Part shown: positions 14,016-14,061 of the stretch, one piece after another
Layout: each line of letters begins with the position of its first letter
How positions within the stretch are numbered: position 1 is the stretch's first letter
DNA from: JAVVUJ01 sp964582545
GTDB taxonomy: Bacteria > Bacillota > Clostridia > Peptostreptococcales > Anaerovoracaceae
Direction of reading: 5' to 3'
Assembly (NCBI GenBank): GCA_964582545.1
Contig: CAZOSB010000045.1
Coordinates: 1 to 14,061, forward strand
DNA: 14,061 bases
The notes under the pieces: generated by a model
What the model was told of the DNA's origin: nothing
Database searches by the model: none
What the model saw: only the letters and a program-made list of their open reading frames with translations
Made by a program: the position numbers and the translations under genes

Positions 14016-14061
14016 TTGGCGATGACCTACTTTCCCAGGCAGCTGCCCGCCAAGTATCATC
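14016..14061 (-). rRNA. rrf: 5S ribosomal RNA, 3' part only
   Basis: Read on the minus strand, the last 46 bases give the conserved 3' portion of bacterial 5S rRNA: GATGATACTTGGCGGGCAGC, then CTGCCTGGGAAAGTAGGTC and the terminal ATCGCCAA that would pair with the 5' end. The 5' part lies outside the window. A terminator follows at once, so this is the end of an rRNA operon. The exact 3' end is uncertain by a few bases. Confidence 0.85.

Noticed and set aside
1..14061. CRISPR array, insertion sequence, tRNA, phage or defence genes
   Set aside because: No regularly spaced repeats, terminal inverted repeats with transposase, tRNA-like folds or phage/defence motifs were seen on either strand.

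Overview
The window looks like chromosomal DNA of an AT-rich Gram-positive bacterium, most likely of the class Clostridia. The reasons are strong GGAGG ribosome binding sites, lipobox-type binding proteins, RbsABC-type importers and LacI/ROK control. No species can be named from the sequence alone. Every gene I accept is on the minus strand, so transcription runs from high to low coordinates. The window starts (right edge) with the 3' end of a 5S rRNA and its terminator, and ends (left edge) inside a permease gene.

Layout in the direction of transcription. (1) 14061-13981: 5S rRNA tail and rho-independent terminator. (2) 13980-13703: AT-rich leader with a probable promoter and a 9-bp inverted repeat. 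(3) 13702-10209: a complete sugar importer in the order ATPase, permease, binding lipoprotein, closed by a 14-bp stem-loop. (4) 9965-9078: a ROK-family sugar kinase. (5) 8923-3294: a five-gene operon of LacI-type repressor, Gfo/Idh/MocA dehydrogenase, GmhA-like SIS isomerase fused to a HAD phosphatase, a deoxyhypusine-synthase-like protein, and an RfaE/HldE-like PfkB kinase. (6) 3147-1: a second sugar importer in the order binding lipoprotein, ATPase, permease, with the permease cut by the window edge.

The operon promoter (TTGAAA, 17 bp, TATAAT) is followed at the expected transcription start by a near-perfect 20-bp operator. A 14-bp exact copy of its core lies across the stop codon of the last operon gene, upstream of the second importer's promoter. 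This suggests one regulator links the catabolic operon and the second importer, although the sites also fit the catabolite-repression (cre) consensus.

Together the genes look like an uptake and breakdown system for one or two sugar-like compounds. They would enter through two RbsABC-type transporters, be phosphorylated by the ROK and/or PfkB kinase, be oxidised by the Gfo/Idh enzyme, and be isomerised and dephosphorylated by the SIS-HAD fusion. The GmhA-like and RfaE-like enzymes suggest a heptose-like or related phosphorylated sugar, but the substrate is unknown. The deoxyhypusine-synthase-like protein has no obvious role in sugar catabolism. It is the best candidate for new chemistry here.
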